A stretch of 64,000 nucleotides of DNA from Atlantibacter subterraneus (GCF_027853245.1 NZ_JAPTZM010000002.1), one strand, 5' to 3'. Positions 1-8,721 are shown, counted from the stretch's first letter. The notes: generated by a model not told the origin, from the sequence alone. Numbers and translations are program-made.

Positions 1-41
1 AGCAGTGCCGCTTCGCTTTTTGTCAGCGGCGCGGGGTGCGT

Positions 42-69
42 ATATTACGACTTCCCGCTTCAGAGTCAA
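42..69 (-). promoter_or_regulatory. rRNA operon promoter P2 (rrnH position)
   Basis: Read on the minus strand, a -35 TTGACT (64-69) and a -10 TAATAT (42-47) are separated by 16 bp. A GC-rich stretch follows. The order of sequence around it is that of enterobacterial rrn leader regions. P2 lies 120 bp downstream of the P1 -10 element, the usual rrn arrangement. The window ends at the first bases (TGCT) of what would be the boxA antitermination element, so the 16S gene itself is just outside. Confidence 0.9.
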
Positions 70-161
70 GCGTTAATTTTCGCTTTTCTCCGCCGAACTC
101 CCCGGAGGGACTTCGCTGACCGGCCGGCCTGTTCGCCGTTGTTCCGTGTCAGTGGTGGCGC

Positions 162-189
162 ATTATAGGGAGTAATCAGAATCTGACAA
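162..189 (-). promoter_or_regulatory. rRNA operon promoter P1 (rrnH position)
   Basis: On the minus strand the -35 is TTGTCA (184-189) and the -10 is a perfect TATAAT (162-167) with 16 bp between them. The GC-rich discriminator GCGCC follows, the type that makes rrn P1 sensitive to ppGpp and DksA. An A/T-rich block at about 191-215 sits immediately upstream of the -35, where the UP element bound by the alpha subunit is expected. The gmhB stop is only 41 bp upstream of the -35, so any further upstream FIS sites would fall within gmhB. Confidence 0.93.
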
Positions 190-229
190 GCCTATTTTTA
201 AAAATAATTTCTGACTGCTCACCTTTTAA

Positions 230-805
230 TCATTGCGCCGTTTTTTGCCGCGTTTTGATGGCTTCCGGCAGCTTCGCAAGGCTGTCCACTACCCAATCCG
301 CTGCTTTTTCCGCCTCTTCGGTCACCGGTTTACCAGAACGCACCAGCACTTTAGTACCCACGCCAGCCGCCTGTGCCGCCTGCATATCTTCAAGTTTGTC
401 GCCGATCATATAAGAAGCAGCCATATCAATGTGCAGATAGTCACGCGCAGAGATCAGCATCCCCGGCTGCGGTTTGCGGCAATCACAGCTCTGGCGAAAT
501 TCGTCAACAGCCCCTTCCGGATGGTGCGGGCAATAATAGATGCCATCCAGATCAACACCGCGATCGGCCAGCGACCAGTCCATCCACTCCGTCAGGGTTT
601 CAAATTGGGCTTCGGTAAATTTACCGCGCGCGATGCCAGACTGGTTAGTCACCAGCACCAGCGCGAAGCCCATCTCTTTTAATTCGCGCATTGCGTCGAT
701 CACGCCATCGATAAATTCGAACTGGTCAATCTCATGGACATAGCCGTGATCGACATTAATAGTGCCGTCACGGTCGAGGAAAATAGCGGGCATCGATTTA
801 GCCAC
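230..805 (-). CDS. gmhB: D-glycero-beta-D-manno-heptose-1,7-bisphosphate 7-phosphatase
   Basis: A cytoplasmic HAD-family phosphatase. It removes the 7-phosphate from heptose bisphosphate in the ADP-heptose pathway that feeds the LPS inner core. The DxDGT nucleophile motif is at residues 11-15, a Cys/His cluster (CPHHP then CDC, about residues 92-110) matches the zinc site of this subfamily, and GDKLEDM near residue 136 is the C-terminal HAD motif. The GTG at 803-805 is chosen as start because GCAGGAG lies just upstream and gives 191 residues, the E. coli length. The frame stays open to 877 but that extension has no family similarity. The gene lies just upstream of the rRNA promoters and reads toward them. 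Confidence 0.96.
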   Translation of the reverse strand: MAKSMPAIFLDRDGTINVDHGYVHEIDQFEFIDGVIDAMRELKEMGFALVLVTNQSGIARGKFTEAQFETLTEWMDWSLADRGVDLDGIYYCPHHPEGAVDEFRQSCDCRKPQPGMLISARDYLHIDMAASYMIGDKLEDMQAAQAAGVGTKVLVRSGKPVTEEAEKAADWVVDSLAKLPEAIKTRQKTAQ

Positions 806-894
806 CGGTAGAACTCCTGCATATAAAGTAATGCGCGTAGTATCGCATGTTTCTTTCTGTGAGAAACAACTCATCATGCACAGCAGATTGATTT

Positions 895-918
895 AGACGT
901 CTGGATGCCTTAACATCC
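895..918 (+). promoter_or_regulatory. MetJ operator (tandem met boxes) upstream of metN
   Basis: A perfect met box AGACGTCT (895-902) is followed directly by GGATGCCT (903-910) and TAACATCC (911-918), two degenerate 8-bp boxes in the same register. MetJ with S-adenosylmethionine binds such tandem boxes cooperatively. The position, about 80 bp before the metN start, matches the known repression of metNIQ in enterobacteria. The first box is directly visible; the weaker ones are inferred from spacing. Confidence 0.8.
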
Positions 919-994
919 ATTTCATGTACGGTCATCCGCCGTATCTGGCAAGACAAAATGCCACGGCTCACTCTCATACGATAATAAATAGCTA

Positions 995-2026
995 ATGATC
1001 AAACTTTCGAATATCACCAAAGTGTTCCAGCAGGGGAACCGCACCATTCAGGCGTTGAATAACGTCAGTCTGGACGTTCCCGCCGGGCAAATTTATGGCG
1101 TGATTGGCGCCTCCGGCGCAGGCAAAAGTACGCTGATTCGCTGCGTGAACTTACTGGAGCGCCCCACTCAGGGCAGCGTTCTGGTTGATGGACAAGATTT
1201 AACGGCGCTTTCCGAGTCGCAATTGACCAAAGCCCGCCGCCAGATTGGCATGATTTTCCAGCACTTTAATTTGCTCTCTTCCCGTACCGTTTACGGCAAC
1301 GTTGCGCTGCCGTTAGAACTGGATAACGTTCCGCGTGAAGAAGTTAAGCGCCGCGTCACTGAACTGTTGGATCTGGTTGGTCTGTCTGAGAAGCACGATG
1401 TCTATCCGGCTAACCTGTCTGGCGGTCAAAAGCAGCGTGTCGCCATTGCCCGCGCGCTGGCCAGCAACCCGAAGGTATTGTTGTGCGATGAAGCCACCAG
1501 CGCGCTGGATCCGGCGACCACCCGTTCTATCCTCGAACTGCTGAAAGACATCAACCGTCGCCTTGGTTTAACCATTCTGTTGATTACGCATGAAATGGAT
1601 GTAGTGAAGCGCATCTGCGATTGCGTCGCCGTGATCAGCAACGGCGAGCTGATTGAGCAGGATACGGTGAGCGAAGTGTTTTCCCATCCGAAGACGCCGC
1701 TGGCTCAGCAGTTTATCCAGTCCACCCTGCATCTGGATATTCCGGAAGATTACGCTCAGCGTTTGCAGCCTACCGCGCAGGCAGATTCGGTGCCGCTGCT
1801 GCGTCTGGAGTTTACCGGCCAGTCGGTGGATGCGCCGCTGCTGTCCGAAACCGCGCGTCGTTACAACGTCAATAACAACATTATTAGCGCCCAGATGGAT
1901 TACGCCGGCGGCGTGAAGTTCGGGATCATGCTGGCTGAAATGCACGGCACGTCCGAGGAGACGCAGGCGGCTATCGCGTATTTGCAACAACATCATGTAA
2001 AAGTAGAGGTTCTGGGTTATGTCTGA
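995..2026 (+). CDS. metN: Methionine ABC importer, ATP-binding protein MetN
   Basis: The ATPase subunit of the MetNIQ importer for D- and L-methionine, at the inner face of the cytoplasmic membrane. Walker A GASGAGKST is at residues 38-46, the LSGGQ signature is near 140, and Walker B LLCDEATSALD is near 160-170. A C-terminal domain (about 265-343) is the ACT-like C2 domain that binds methionine and shuts down transport. The length is 343 residues, as in E. coli. It is the first gene of metNIQ, preceded by MetJ boxes, and its last 8 bp overlap metI. Confidence 0.98.
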   Translation: MIKLSNITKVFQQGNRTIQALNNVSLDVPAGQIYGVIGASGAGKSTLIRCVNLLERPTQGSVLVDGQDLTALSESQLTKARRQIGMIFQHFNLLSSRTVYGNVALPLELDNVPREEVKRRVTELLDLVGLSEKHDVYPANLSGGQKQRVAIARALASNPKVLLCDEATSALDPATTRSILELLKDINRRLGLTILLITHEMDVVKRICDCVAVISNGELIEQDTVSEVFSHPKTPLAQQFIQSTLHLDIPEDYAQRLQPTAQADSVPLLRLEFTGQSVDAPLLSETARRYNVNNNIISAQMDYAGGVKFGIMLAEMHGTSEETQAAIAYLQQHHVKVEVLGYV

Positions 2027-2672
2027 AGCAATGATGTGGTTGCTGGTTCGCGGCGTATGGGAAACGCTGGCGATGACCTTCGTTTCCGGCTTCTTCGGCT
2101 TTGTACTGGGCCTGCCGGCAGGCGTACTGCTGTATGTCACCCGTCCGGGTCAGATTAATGAGAATGCCAGCGTTTATCGCGTGCTGTCCGCGCTGGTGAA
2201 TATCTTCCGCTCCATCCCATTTATTATTTTACTGGTGTGGATGATTCCGTTTACCCGCGCCATTGTTGGCACATCTATCGGCCTGCAGGCGGCGATTGTT
2301 CCGCTGACGGTCGGCGCTGCGCCGTTTATCGCCCGTATGGTAGAAAACGCCTTGCTGGAAATCCCGTCGGGGCTGATCGAAGCGTCGCGCGCGATGGGTG
2401 CCACGCCGATGCAGATCGTTCGCAAGGTACTGCTGCCGGAAGCGTTGCCGGGTCTGGTTAACGCCGCCACCATTACGCTGATTACCCTGGTCGGCTACTC
2501 CGCCATGGGCGGCGCGGTAGGCGCGGGCGGTCTGGGACAGATCGGCTATCAGTACGGTTATATCGGTTATAACGCCACGGTGATGAATACAGTATTAGTA
2601 TTACTGGTCGTTCTGGTGTATCTCATTCAAATCTCCGGCGATCGTATCGTCCGGGCTGTCACGCATAAGTAA
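2019..2672 (+). CDS. metI: Methionine ABC importer, permease MetI
   Basis: The inner-membrane permease of MetNIQ, 217 residues with about five hydrophobic segments. The EAA loop that docks on MetN (EASRAMGATPMQIVRKVLLPEALPG) lies at about residues 121-145. It overlaps metN by 8 bp, suggesting translational coupling, and is followed 32 bp later by metQ with a clear AGTAAGGA-type ribosome site. Length and sequence match E. coli MetI. Confidence 0.98.
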   Translation: MSEAMMWLLVRGVWETLAMTFVSGFFGFVLGLPAGVLLYVTRPGQINENASVYRVLSALVNIFRSIPFIILLVWMIPFTRAIVGTSIGLQAAIVPLTVGAAPFIARMVENALLEIPSGLIEASRAMGATPMQIVRKVLLPEALPGLVNAATITLITLVGYSAMGGAVGAGGLGQIGYQYGYIGYNATVMNTVLVLLVVLVYLIQISGDRIVRAVTHK

Positions 2673-2704
2673 CGAACACAACATCAAAAGAGTAAGGAAT
2701 CGCT

Positions 2705-3520
2705 ATGTCTTTCAAATTAAAAACTTTCGCAGCAGTAGGCGCGTTGATTGGTTCTCTGGCGCTGGTTGGCTGTGGTCAGGAAGAAAAAGATCCTAACCAC
2801 ATTAAAGTAGGCGTGATTGTCGGTGCGGAACAGCAGGTGGCTGAAGTCGCTCAGAAAGTCGCGAAAGAGAAATACGGTCTCGACGTTGAACTGGTGACCT
2901 TCAACGATTACGTTCTGCCGAACGAAGCGCTGAACAAAGGCGATATCGACGCTAACGCCTTCCAGCATAAACCATACCTCGATCAGCAGATCAAAGACCG
3001 TGGTTATAAACTGGTTTCCGTTGGCAATACCTTCGTTTACCCAATTGCCGGCTACTCCAAAAAAATCAAATCGCTGGATGAGCTGCAGGAAGGCGCACAG
3101 ATCGCAGTGCCTAACGACCCGACTAACCTGGGCCGTTCCCTGCTGCTGCTGCAGAAAGTGGGTCTGATTAAACTGAAAGACGGCGTGGGCCTGCTGCCGA
3201 CCGTACTGGACGTGACTGAGAACCCGAAAAACCTGAAGATTGTTGAGCTGGAAGCACCGCAGCTGCCGCGTTCCCTGGACGATGCGCAGATTGCCCTGGC
3301 CGTTATCAACACCACTTACGCCAGCCAGATCAACCTGACGCCGGCCAAAGACGGCATCTTCGTGGAAGATAAAGACTCCCCGTACGTGAACCTGATCGTG
3401 ACTCGCGAAGACAACAAAGACGCGGAAAACGTGAAGAAATTCGTTCAGGCTTACCAGTCTGATGAAGTAAACGAAGCCGCGAACAAAACCTTTAACGGCG
3501 GCGCTGTTAAAGGCTGGTAA
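2705..3520 (+). CDS. metQ: D/L-methionine-binding lipoprotein MetQ
   Basis: The substrate-binding lipoprotein of MetNIQ, anchored on the periplasmic side of the inner membrane. The signal peptide ends in the lipobox LVGC with the lipidated cysteine at residue 23. The rest is the NlpA/MetQ binding-protein fold, with typical segments such as NDYVLPN and NAFQHKPYL. The length is 271 residues, as in E. coli. It is the last gene of the operon and is followed by a strong terminator hairpin. Confidence 0.98.
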   Translation: MSFKLKTFAAVGALIGSLALVGCGQEEKDPNHIKVGVIVGAEQQVAEVAQKVAKEKYGLDVELVTFNDYVLPNEALNKGDIDANAFQHKPYLDQQIKDRGYKLVSVGNTFVYPIAGYSKKIKSLDELQEGAQIAVPNDPTNLGRSLLLLQKVGLIKLKDGVGLLPTVLDVTENPKNLKIVELEAPQLPRSLDDAQIALAVINTTYASQINLTPAKDGIFVEDKDSPYVNLIVTREDNKDAENVKKFVQAYQSDEVNEAANKTFNGGAVKGW

Positions 3521-3555
3521 TTCGTTTCTTCAATAAGAACGACATAAATATTCAG

Positions 3556-3580
3556 GACGGGCGCACGCCCGTCTTGTTAT
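3556..3580 (+). terminator. Rho-independent terminator after metQ
   Basis: The stem GACGGGC (3556-3562) pairs with GCCCGTC (3567-3573) across a GCAC loop and is followed by a T-rich tail (TTGTTATTT). It closes the metNIQ operon before rcsF. Confidence 0.85.
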
Positions 3581-3635
3581 TTGTGCAGGCACCTGATTCA
3601 ATAACCTACGATTTAATTATGATTGAGGATAAATT

Positions 3636-4040
3636 ATGCGTGCTTTACCGATCTGTTTGCTGGCACTCATGGTGAGCGGCTGTTCAATGATAAGCAGATC
3701 CCCTGTTGAACCTGTCAAAAGCACGGCAGCCCCGGCAAAAGTCGAGCCCGCGAAGCCGCAGGCCCCGCGCCCTGCCCCCGTCAGAATTTATACTAACGCG
3801 GAAGATCTGGTCGGCAAGCCGTTCCGTGATTTAGGTGAAGTTAGTGGCGAATCATGCCAGGCATCGAATCAGGATTCACCGCCGAATATCCCAACCGCAC
3901 GCAAACGCATGCAAATTAATGCATCAAAAATGAAAGCCAATGCCGTATTACTGCACAGTTGTGAAGTGACCAGCGGTACGCCGGGTTGCTACCGCCAGGC
4001 CGTTTGCGTGGGTTCAGCGTTAAAAGTCTCCGCCAAATGA
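3636..4040 (+). CDS. rcsF: Outer-membrane lipoprotein RcsF, sensor of the Rcs stress phosphorelay
   Basis: RcsF detects LPS and peptidoglycan damage and signals to IgaA/RcsC. The signal peptide ends in the lipobox MVSGC (Cys16). A proline/alanine/lysine-rich linker at about 23-50 precedes the globular domain. Four cysteines (GESC, HSC, GC and AVC) are positioned as the two disulfides known from the E. coli structure. The length is 134 residues. The stop TGA overlaps the ATG of trmO (ATGA), indicating coupling. Confidence 0.97.
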   Translation: MRALPICLLALMVSGCSMISRSPVEPVKSTAAPAKVEPAKPQAPRPAPVRIYTNAEDLVGKPFRDLGEVSGESCQASNQDSPPNIPTARKRMQINASKMKANAVLLHSCEVTSGTPGCYRQAVCVGSALKVSAK

Positions 4041-4744
4041 GTCAGTTCTGCCTCGAGCAGATAGGCGTTATCCGTTCGCCCTATAAAGAAAAATTCGCAG
4101 TCCCCCGCCAGCCTGGTCTTGTCACCAGCGGGGGCGGCGAGCTGCATCTTCTCTCCCCTTACAACAACCCTGACGCGGTGCGTGGTCTGGAAGCGTTCAG
4201 CCATATCTGGGTAGTGTTTATTTTTCATCAAACCATGGAAGGCGGCTGGCATCCTACCGTGCGCCCTCCCCGGCTTGGCGGCAATGCGCGGATGGGCGTA
4301 TTCGCGACCCGTTCCACTTTCCGCCCTAATCCGGTCGGTATGTCGCTGGTTTCGCTGGAAGGGATCCGCTGCCATAAAGATGAGGTGATACTGCAATTAG
4401 GCGGACTGGATCTGGTGGACGGCACCCCGGTCATTGATATCAAACCCTATCTGCCGTTCGCCGAAGCGCTGCCGGATGCCCGTGCAGGCTACGCCCAACA
4501 GGCGCCCGACGCCGCGATGGCGGTCTCTTTTACCGATGACGTGCAATATCAAATCCGCCAACTTGATGCGCGCTATCCTCGCCTGGAACAGTTTATCCGT
4601 GAAGTGCTGGCTCAGGATCCGCGTCCAGCCTATCGCAAAACGGAAGATCCCGGTAAAACCTACGCCGTCTGGCTGCTGGATTTCAACGTGCGCTGGCGCG
4701 TAACCGATACGGGTTGCGAAGTGTTTGCACTCGAAGCGCGTTAA
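4037..4744 (+). CDS. trmO: tRNA (adenine(37)-N6)-methyltransferase TrmO
   Basis: A SAM-dependent enzyme of the UPF0066/TsaA family that methylates N6 of t6A37 in tRNA-Thr to give m6t6A. The conserved segments PRQPGL, FHQT, RPPRLGG, GVFATRSTFRPNP and DLVDGTPV/DIKPYLP are all visible. The start at 4037 overlaps the rcsF stop and gives 235 residues, the E. coli length. The frame extends upstream to 3986 but that part overlaps rcsF and is not conserved. Confidence 0.96.
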   Translation: MSQFCLEQIGVIRSPYKEKFAVPRQPGLVTSGGGELHLLSPYNNPDAVRGLEAFSHIWVVFIFHQTMEGGWHPTVRPPRLGGNARMGVFATRSTFRPNPVGMSLVSLEGIRCHKDEVILQLGGLDLVDGTPVIDIKPYLPFAEALPDARAGYAQQAPDAAMAVSFTDDVQYQIRQLDARYPRLEQFIREVLAQDPRPAYRKTEDPGKTYAVWLLDFNVRWRVTDTGCEVFALEAR

Positions 4745-4850
4745 TTTCGCACCCTTCTCTTTTGGCAATCCGGCCTCGCTGGTAAACTAATTCACTTTAC
4801 TTAAGTCAGGCCATTTGCCTGTATCTGAACCATCTAATGGAATCGTAATA

Positions 4851-6569
4851 ATGCGTACTAGCCAATATATGCTCTCCACTCTGAAGGAGACACCCGCCGA
4901 CGCCGAGGTTATCAGCCATCAGCTGATGCTGCGCGCCGGGATGATCCGCAAGCTCGCCTCCGGGTTATATACCTGGCTGCCGACTGGCCTGCGCGTCCTG
5001 AAAAAAGTCGAAAACATCGTGCGTGAAGAGATGAATAACGCCGGTGCTATCGAGGTGTTGATGCCAGTGGTTCAGCCAGCAGACCTGTGGGAAGAGAGCG
5101 GGCGTTGGGAGCAGTACGGCCCGGAATTATTACGTTTAGTCGACCGCGGGGACCGTCCGTTCGTCCTTGGCCCGACGCATGAAGAAGTCATCACCGATCT
5201 GATCCGTAACGAACTGAGCTCGTATAAACAGCTGCCGCTCAACTTCTTCCAGATCCAGACCAAATTCCGTGATGAAGTTCGTCCGCGTTTCGGCGTAATG
5301 CGTTCGCGCGAATTTATCATGAAAGACGCTTACTCTTTCCATACCTCTCAGGAATCCCTGCAGGCGACTTATGACGCCATGTACGAGGCGTACAGCAAAA
5401 TCTTTACCCGTATGGGTCTGGATTTCCGTCCGGTTCAGGCGGATACCGGCTCCATCGGCGGCAGCGCCTCGCACGAGTTCCAGGTGCTGGCACAGAGCGG
5501 CGAAGATGACATCATTTTCTCTGACACTTCTGATTACGCCGCCAATATCGAACTGGCTGAAGCCGTTGCGCCGAAAGCGCCGCGCGCGCCAGCGACCCAG
5601 GAAATGCATCTGGTCGATACGCCGAACGCGAAAACCATCGCCGAGCTGGTTGAGCAACATAACCTGCCGATCGAGAAAACGGTGAAAACCCTGCTGGTGA
5701 AATCCGTTGAAGGCAGCGCTTATCCGCTGGTGGCGCTGTTAGTGCGTGGCGACCATGAGCTGAATGAAGTTAAAGCAGAGAAGCTGGCCCAGGTAGCAAG
5801 CCCGCTGACGTTCGCAACCGAAGCGGAAATCCGCGCGGTGGTCAATGCAGGTCCTGGCTCACTCGGCCCGGTGAATATGCCGATCCCGGTGGTTATCGAC
5901 CGTTCCGTGGCTGCGATGAGCGATTTCGCTGCGGGTGCCAATATCGATGGCAAACACTACTTCGGCATCAACTGGGATCGCGATGTGGCGACGCCGGAAG
6001 TGGCGGATATCCGCAACGTGGTGGCAGGCGATCCGAGCCCGGACGGCCAGGGCACGCTGCTGATCAAGCGCGGTATCGAAGTGGGCCATATTTTCCAGTT
6101 AGGCACCAAATATTCTGAAGCGCTGAAAGCCTCCGTTCAGGGCGAAGATGGCCGCAACCAGACGCTGACCATGGGCTGCTACGGCATCGGGGTAACCCGC
6201 GTAGTGGCTGCTGCGATTGAACAGCACCACGACGAGCGCGGCATCGTATGGCCGGACGCCATCGCGCCGTTCCAGGTAGCGATCCTGCCGATGAACATGC
6301 ACAAATCTTTCCGCGTTCAGGAACTGGCCGAGAAACTGTACAGCGAGCTGCGCGCGCACGGTATCGACGTGCTGATGGACGATCGTAAAGAGCGCCCGGG
6401 CGTGATGTTTGCGGATATGGAGCTGATCGGTATCCCGCACACCGTGGTGATTGGCGACCGTAATCTCGACAGCGACGAGATCGAATATAAGTATCGTCGT
6501 GAAGGCGAGAAGAAAATGATCAAGACCGGTGAGATTGTGGATTACCTGGTCAGCCAGATTAAGAAGTAA
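4851..6569 (+). CDS. proS: Prolyl-tRNA synthetase
   Basis: A class II aminoacyl-tRNA synthetase, prokaryote type, that charges tRNA-Pro. It shows the class II motifs (motif 2 FRDEVRPRFGVMRSREF near 138-155; motif 3 GCYGIGVTR near 440), the inserted YbaK-like editing domain (about 224-407) that clears Ala-tRNA-Pro, and a C-terminal anticodon-binding domain. The ATG at 4851 gives 572 residues, as in E. coli; the in-frame extension back to 4815 is not conserved. It is followed by a strong terminator. E. coli yaeF, normally next to it, is absent here. Confidence 0.98.
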   Translation: MRTSQYMLSTLKETPADAEVISHQLMLRAGMIRKLASGLYTWLPTGLRVLKKVENIVREEMNNAGAIEVLMPVVQPADLWEESGRWEQYGPELLRLVDRGDRPFVLGPTHEEVITDLIRNELSSYKQLPLNFFQIQTKFRDEVRPRFGVMRSREFIMKDAYSFHTSQESLQATYDAMYEAYSKIFTRMGLDFRPVQADTGSIGGSASHEFQVLAQSGEDDIIFSDTSDYAANIELAEAVAPKAPRAPATQEMHLVDTPNAKTIAELVEQHNLPIEKTVKTLLVKSVEGSAYPLVALLVRGDHELNEVKAEKLAQVASPLTFATEAEIRAVVNAGPGSLGPVNMPIPVVIDRSVAAMSDFAAGANIDGKHYFGINWDRDVATPEVADIRNVVAGDPSPDGQGTLLIKRGIEVGHIFQLGTKYSEALKASVQGEDGRNQTLTMGCYGIGVTRVVAAAIEQHHDERGIVWPDAIAPFQVAILPMNMHKSFRVQELAEKLYSELRAHGIDVLMDDRKERPGVMFADMELIGIPHTVVIGDRNLDSDEIEYKYRREGEKKMIKTGEIVDYLVSQIKK

Positions 6570-6574
6570 ACCTG

Positions 6575-6602
6575 ACGCCCTGCACCCGCAGGGCGTTTTT
6601 TT
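6575..6602 (+). terminator. Rho-independent terminator after proS
   Basis: A perfect 9-bp stem ACGCCCTGC (6575-6583) and GCAGGGCGT (6588-6596) with an ACCC loop, followed by a run of seven T. It lies between proS and the convergent nlpE. Confidence 0.93.
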
Positions 6603-6610
6603 AGCGGCGA

Positions 6611-7327
6611 TTACTCATCGCAATCCGCACCAGGCTTGAACGCACCAGCGTTATCCGCCACCAGCGTTTTCTGCATTGCCCCGCTATCCGGATTCGCCTG
6701 CAACACGAAATGCGCTTCGATATGCAGCAATACCGGTTTCATTTCCCCTTGCTGCGCGGCAGCAAATCCCCGCTCCAGCTGCGCGTTGTTCACTACCGGG
6801 AAGCGTTTACCGGTGACACAGTCGGTGAACACCGCCGCATCGGCCATATAGAAATACATGCCTTTCATCGCCATCGGCGTGGCGGGCAGCGCGGCGGTAG
6901 AGGGCTTAAGGGTGTAGTTCAGCTGCGACTCAATGGGGTTGCCCTCGCGGTCGAGCATCTCGAGATTTTCACCCTTCACGCGAAAATAGAGCTTTTCGCC
7001 GTCGGTATCGGTGAGCACCAGCCTGTCAGCGGTCCGCGCCCATTTCCCCCACGATGCAAACTGGGTCGGCTGCGGCGCGCCCTGATAACGCTGGTTCATC
7101 ACCCAGGTACCGTCTTTCTCCAGAAACAGTGACGTGTCGATGCCTTCGCAGTCGGCGCAGGGCAGCAGGCCGCGAAAGCTTTGCTGCATCGCTTTGGCTT
7201 CCAGCGGCTGGACGGCCTGTAGTGGCTGGCTCTCGCTGCGGTTATTACAGCCGATCAGTAAAAATACCCCGCAGGCGATGGCGGCGGAGATAAGTGGAGT
7301 TTTTGACATCATATCCCTGATTTTCAT
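6611..7327 (-). CDS. nlpE: Envelope stress lipoprotein NlpE (CutF), activator of Cpx
   Basis: An outer-membrane lipoprotein that links surface adhesion, lipoprotein trafficking defects and copper stress to the Cpx two-component system. The lipobox LIGC gives Cys27 from the longest start. The N-domain CADC (CxxC) and two C-terminal cysteines are kept, matching the redox-sensing disulfides known in E. coli. The extreme N-terminus diverges from E. coli. The start may instead be the ATG six or seven codons downstream (MMSKTP/MSKTP), since AGGG lies at good distance there. Function is firm; the start is uncertain. Confidence 0.94.
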   Translation of the reverse strand: MKIRDMMSKTPLISAAIACGVFLLIGCNNRSESQPLQAVQPLEAKAMQQSFRGLLPCADCEGIDTSLFLEKDGTWVMNQRYQGAPQPTQFASWGKWARTADRLVLTDTDGEKLYFRVKGENLEMLDREGNPIESQLNYTLKPSTAALPATPMAMKGMYFYMADAAVFTDCVTGKRFPVVNNAQLERGFAAAQQGEMKPVLLHIEAHFVLQANPDSGAMQKTLVADNAGAFKPGADCDE

Positions 7328-7342
7328 TGTTCTTTGCCTCAG

Positions 7343-7765
7343 TTAGTCTGACGTGCGGCGGATTTTGGCGCGTAGCGCTTTGGTGGTAGATTTTTGCGCT
7401 TTCGACGTCAGGCGTCTCTCTTTTGACGCACGTGTGGGTCTTGTTGCTTTTCGATGCTTTTGTTCAGCAGTAAGTTCCCGTACCAGCGCAATAAAGCGAG
7501 CAAGCGCCGCTTCGCGATTCATTTCCTGGCTGCGGTACTCCTGCGCTTTGATGATGACGATCCCTTCCGCGGTAATTAAATGGTGGCTGGCCGCCAGCAG
7601 ACGCATTTTATAACTTTCCGGCAGGCTGGAAGCGGCAATATCGAAGCGCAAATGGATCGCCGTCGAGGCCTTATTCACATGTTGCCCGCCCGCGCCCTGG
7701 GCGCGTATAGCGCTGAAGGTCACTTCATCATCGGGTATAGAAACGGTACGCGAAAAAACAATCAT
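7343..7765 (-). CDS. arfB: Alternative ribosome-rescue factor ArfB (peptidyl-tRNA hydrolase)
   Basis: It hydrolyses peptidyl-tRNA on ribosomes stalled at mRNA ends. It has the class-I release-factor-like domain with GGQ at residues 26-28 and a basic C-terminal tail (about 105-140, rich in Lys/Arg) that enters the empty mRNA channel. The length is 140 residues, as in E. coli YaeJ. Its ATG overlaps the yaeQ stop by 4 bp, so the two are probably co-translated. Confidence 0.97.
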   Translation of the reverse strand: MIVFSRTVSIPDDEVTFSAIRAQGAGGQHVNKASTAIHLRFDIAASSLPESYKMRLLAASHHLITAEGIVIIKAQEYRSQEMNREAALARFIALVRELTAEQKHRKATRPTRASKERRLTSKAQKSTTKALRAKIRRTSD

Positions 7766-8307
7766 TCGGGCTGGTGCCAGTTATCTAGGGTAATTTCCAG
7801 ATTATTCTCACCTTCCGACAGCCAGATCAGCCCATCCTGTAGCGTGGCCTGTATCACCATGCTGCGCGACGCCAGGGCGCTCAGCTTCGCCAGCTGCGCG
7901 TCATCCAGATACCAGATGGTCAGGTTATCGTAAGTGCGAAACTTACTCTGGTTCTGCTGCCGCCAGATGTCAGCTGCCCGGCTGTTGTAGGTAAACAGCG
8001 CCACCTGGGCCGCCTGGCTACAGGCTTTCTTCAGGCGGCGCTCATCCGGCAGGCCGAGCTCGATCCACAAATCAATGCCCAGATAGTCGTTACGCAACCA
8101 CAGTTCCGGCTCCTCTTCCGCGCTAAGCCCACGGGTAAACTGTAGCCGCTCGTCGGCGTATTTGATCCACGCCAGCAGGCGCAGCATCAAACGCTCTTCG
8201 GTTTCCGACGGATGGCGCGCCAGCGTCAGGTTGGCGTCCAGAAACTGGTTTCTGTCCATGTCGGCAACATTCACGGTTGCTTTATAAATCGTTGCTTTTA
8301 AAGCCAT
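7762..8307 (-). CDS. yaeQ: YaeQ family protein
   Basis: A conserved proteobacterial protein with a PD-(D/E)XK-nuclease-like fold; its biochemical role is not established. The start at 8307 is chosen because it begins MALKATIYKA as in E. coli and has a GGGGGA ribosome site; it gives 181 residues. Conserved blocks include LARHPSETEERLMLRLLAW and GLPDERRLKKAC. Its stop overlaps the arfB start. It is divergent from yaeP. Confidence 0.95.
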   Translation of the reverse strand: MALKATIYKATVNVADMDRNQFLDANLTLARHPSETEERLMLRLLAWIKYADERLQFTRGLSAEEEPELWLRNDYLGIDLWIELGLPDERRLKKACSQAAQVALFTYNSRAADIWRQQNQSKFRTYDNLTIWYLDDAQLAKLSALASRSMVIQATLQDGLIWLSEGENNLEITLDNWHQPE

Positions 8308-8520
8308 AGGTCCCCCGAAAGACAATCGGCGGCTATTGTAGCGAAATTAGCGCGCCCGCGCCTGCCTCACCCGCCGCTTCGAACAGAATTCCCTGCTATG
8401 ACTGTTAATGCCGCCAGAGCGAGTATGGTATAGTCACCTTGCTAAACAGAGTTAATATTCGTAGGCTTAGACTTGCATCCCACGATTCAGTCTGTAGTCA
8501 GGACTCTGACAGGAGGGCAT

Positions 8521-8721
8521 GTGGAAAAGTATTGTGAGTTAATACGCAAGCGATACGCCGAGATCGCCAGCGGCGACCTGGGGTACGTCCCCGACGCGCT
8601 GGGTTGCGTATTGAAAGTATTGAATGAAATGGCCTCAGATGAAGCCCTTTCTGAGTCGGTCCGGGAAAAGGCGGCCTATGCCGCCGCGAACTTACTGGTG
8701 AGCGATTATGTCAATGAATGA
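8521..8721 (+). CDS. yaeP: Small conserved protein YaeP (UPF0253)
   Basis: A 66-residue protein of unknown function found upstream of rof in enterobacteria. The GTG at 8521 is chosen because AGGAGG lies 4 bp upstream and because the protein then starts MEKYCELIRKRYAEIA, as in E. coli. It overlaps rof by 14 bp, suggesting co-translation. Confidence 0.93.
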   Translation: MEKYCELIRKRYAEIASGDLGYVPDALGCVLKVLNEMASDEALSESVREKAAYAAANLLVSDYVNE

